Positions 31,962-32,509 of a stretch of DNA of 32,509 nucleotides are shown piece after piece. How positions within the stretch are numbered: the first letter of the stretch is position 1; every line of letters starts with the position of its first letter. Origin of the DNA: Deltaproteobacteria bacterium (GTDB taxonomy: Bacteria > Desulfobacterota > BSN033 > UBA1163); the NCBI GenBank assembly GCA_018333535.1, contig JAGXTA010000005.1, forward strand, positions 1-32,509, given 5' to 3'. The notes under the pieces were generated by a model. The model searched no databases, was not told the origin of the DNA, and was given only the letters and a program-made list of their open reading frames with translations. A program made the translations under genes and the position numbers.

Positions 31962-32252
31962 ATGTTCGGTCTGGGATTGCCTGAAATTCTGATTATTCTG
32001 GTCATCATCTTTCTACTTTTCGGGGCGAAGAGGCTTCCTGAAATAGGGGAAGGTCTCGGGAAGACGATCAGGGAACTGAGAAAGATCAAGGAGGACAAGA
32101 AGGGGGAGAAGAATCAGAGTGATCAGAAAGGAGGTTTGATCTCAGATATCAAAAAAGAAGTGGAAGATATCCCGGGGTTGAAAGAGGCTAAAGAGATCAA
32201 AGCGGCTGCGGATAAGGTAAAGAACATTACCAGTATCACTTTAGCTCTTTGA
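31962..32252 (+). CDS. tatA: Sec-independent translocase protein TatA
   Basis: 96 residues. MFGLGLPEILIILVIIFLLF is the short transmembrane helix, followed by the conserved FGAKRLPEIGEGLGKTIRELRK amphipathic helix and a charged tail. TatA multimers form the pore that exports folded, cofactor-bearing proteins. The ATG at 31962 follows GGGGG by about 10 nt; no tatB or tatC is in the window. It converges on the IS66 transposase remnant with a 12-bp overlap of the 3' ends, so the IS insertion may have trimmed or reshaped the TatA tail. Confidence 0.93.
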   Translation: MFGLGLPEILIILVIIFLLFGAKRLPEIGEGLGKTIRELRKIKEDKKGEKNQSDQKGGLISDIKKEVEDIPGLKEAKEIKAAADKVKNITSITLAL

Positions 32253-32509
32253 AAAAAGAATAAGCTGGCAATTTAAGATCTCGTCCGTTGACCGAGCTTT
32301 CAATGCCTCTTTTGCGGTAGAGAGGATGATTTCTACCGGGTTGTGACCTTGGAGTTGGGCGGATCGGAACAGGGTCATCAGGATCGACTGGGTTTGGGCA
32401 CCCTGGTCGGACCGATTTTGTTGGGATACCTTTCGGGTGAGGACGGGAGATCTCATCTGTTGCTCCGCATGATTATTATAAGGGCTCACCCCTTCATACT
32501 CCAGAAAGG
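32241..32509 (-). CDS. IS66-family transposase, C-terminal fragment (5' end outside window)
   Basis: The frame is open to the right edge: FLEYEGVSPYNNHAEQQMR, then KVSQQNRSDQGAQTQSILMT and FRSAQLQGHNPVEIIL. This is the C-terminal part of IS66 DDE transposases, including the catalytic Glu of NNHAE. Window truncation prevents judging activity. It overlaps the end of tatA. Confidence 0.88.
   Translation of the reverse strand, partial: FLEYEGVSPYNNHAEQQMRSPVLTRKVSQQNRSDQGAQTQSILMTLFRSAQLQGHNPVEIILSTAKEALKARSTDEILNCQLILFSKS

Overview
The window reads as a chromosomal segment of an anaerobic bacterium, most likely of the Desulfobacterota (former Deltaproteobacteria). The pointers are indirect: flavin-dependent thymidylate synthase ThyX, a single-chain NDP-forming acyl-CoA synthetase, a LUD-domain protein, a cysteine-rich ferredoxin-like protein, a three-domain NifU with NifS, an ApbE/FMN-binding pair, and many short palindromic repeats between genes. 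No rRNA or tRNA gene was seen. The taxon is an inference; no marker gene settles it.

Layout, left to right. Positions 1-222 hold the 3' end of an IS4-type transposase. Next come apbE and a secreted thioredoxin/FMN-binding protein (minus strand), separated by a nested repeat element. Then thyX and a LUD-domain gene (plus), an NDP-forming acyl-CoA synthetase (minus), a secreted transglutaminase-like protein, and a toxin-antitoxin patch (hicB with a wrecked hicA, then a RelB/RelE-like pair). A ferredoxin-like protein and two small membrane proteins follow (minus). After an AT-rich leader come nifU-nifS (plus). From about 13.2 to 21.9 kb is an accessory-looking stretch: a DUF4160/DUF2442 pair, an SDR epimerase, a MITE-like element, vapBC, a large primase-helicase fusion of the TOTE type, and a convergent SNF2 helicase with SWIM zinc fingers. 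Then carB, and a complete thiazole salvage operon on the minus strand: TPP riboswitch, thiM, thiW, a fused double ECF ATPase and EcfT. The right end carries a cold-shock protein, a metallophosphoesterase preceded by a 52-residue zinc ribbon gene, a YXWGXW-repeat protein, tatA, and the 3' end of an IS66 transposase.

Functional links. ApbE probably flavinylates the neighbouring thioredoxin-like protein, which has the DxxSGAT acceptor motif. NifS supplies sulfur to NifU for iron-sulfur clusters. The TPP riboswitch has its own promoter and terminator and should shut off thiazole uptake (ThiW-EcfAA-EcfT) and phosphorylation (ThiM) when thiamin diphosphate is plentiful. The toxin-antitoxin modules, the primase-helicase and the mobile elements suggest that 7-22 kb contains defence or conflict genes.

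The most unusual signals are the AEP-primase/SF2-helicase protein beside vapBC, a MITE with an 8-bp target duplication abutting the vapBC -35 box, and a repeat element interrupted by a second element, with an uninterrupted copy 30 kb away showing the empty site.
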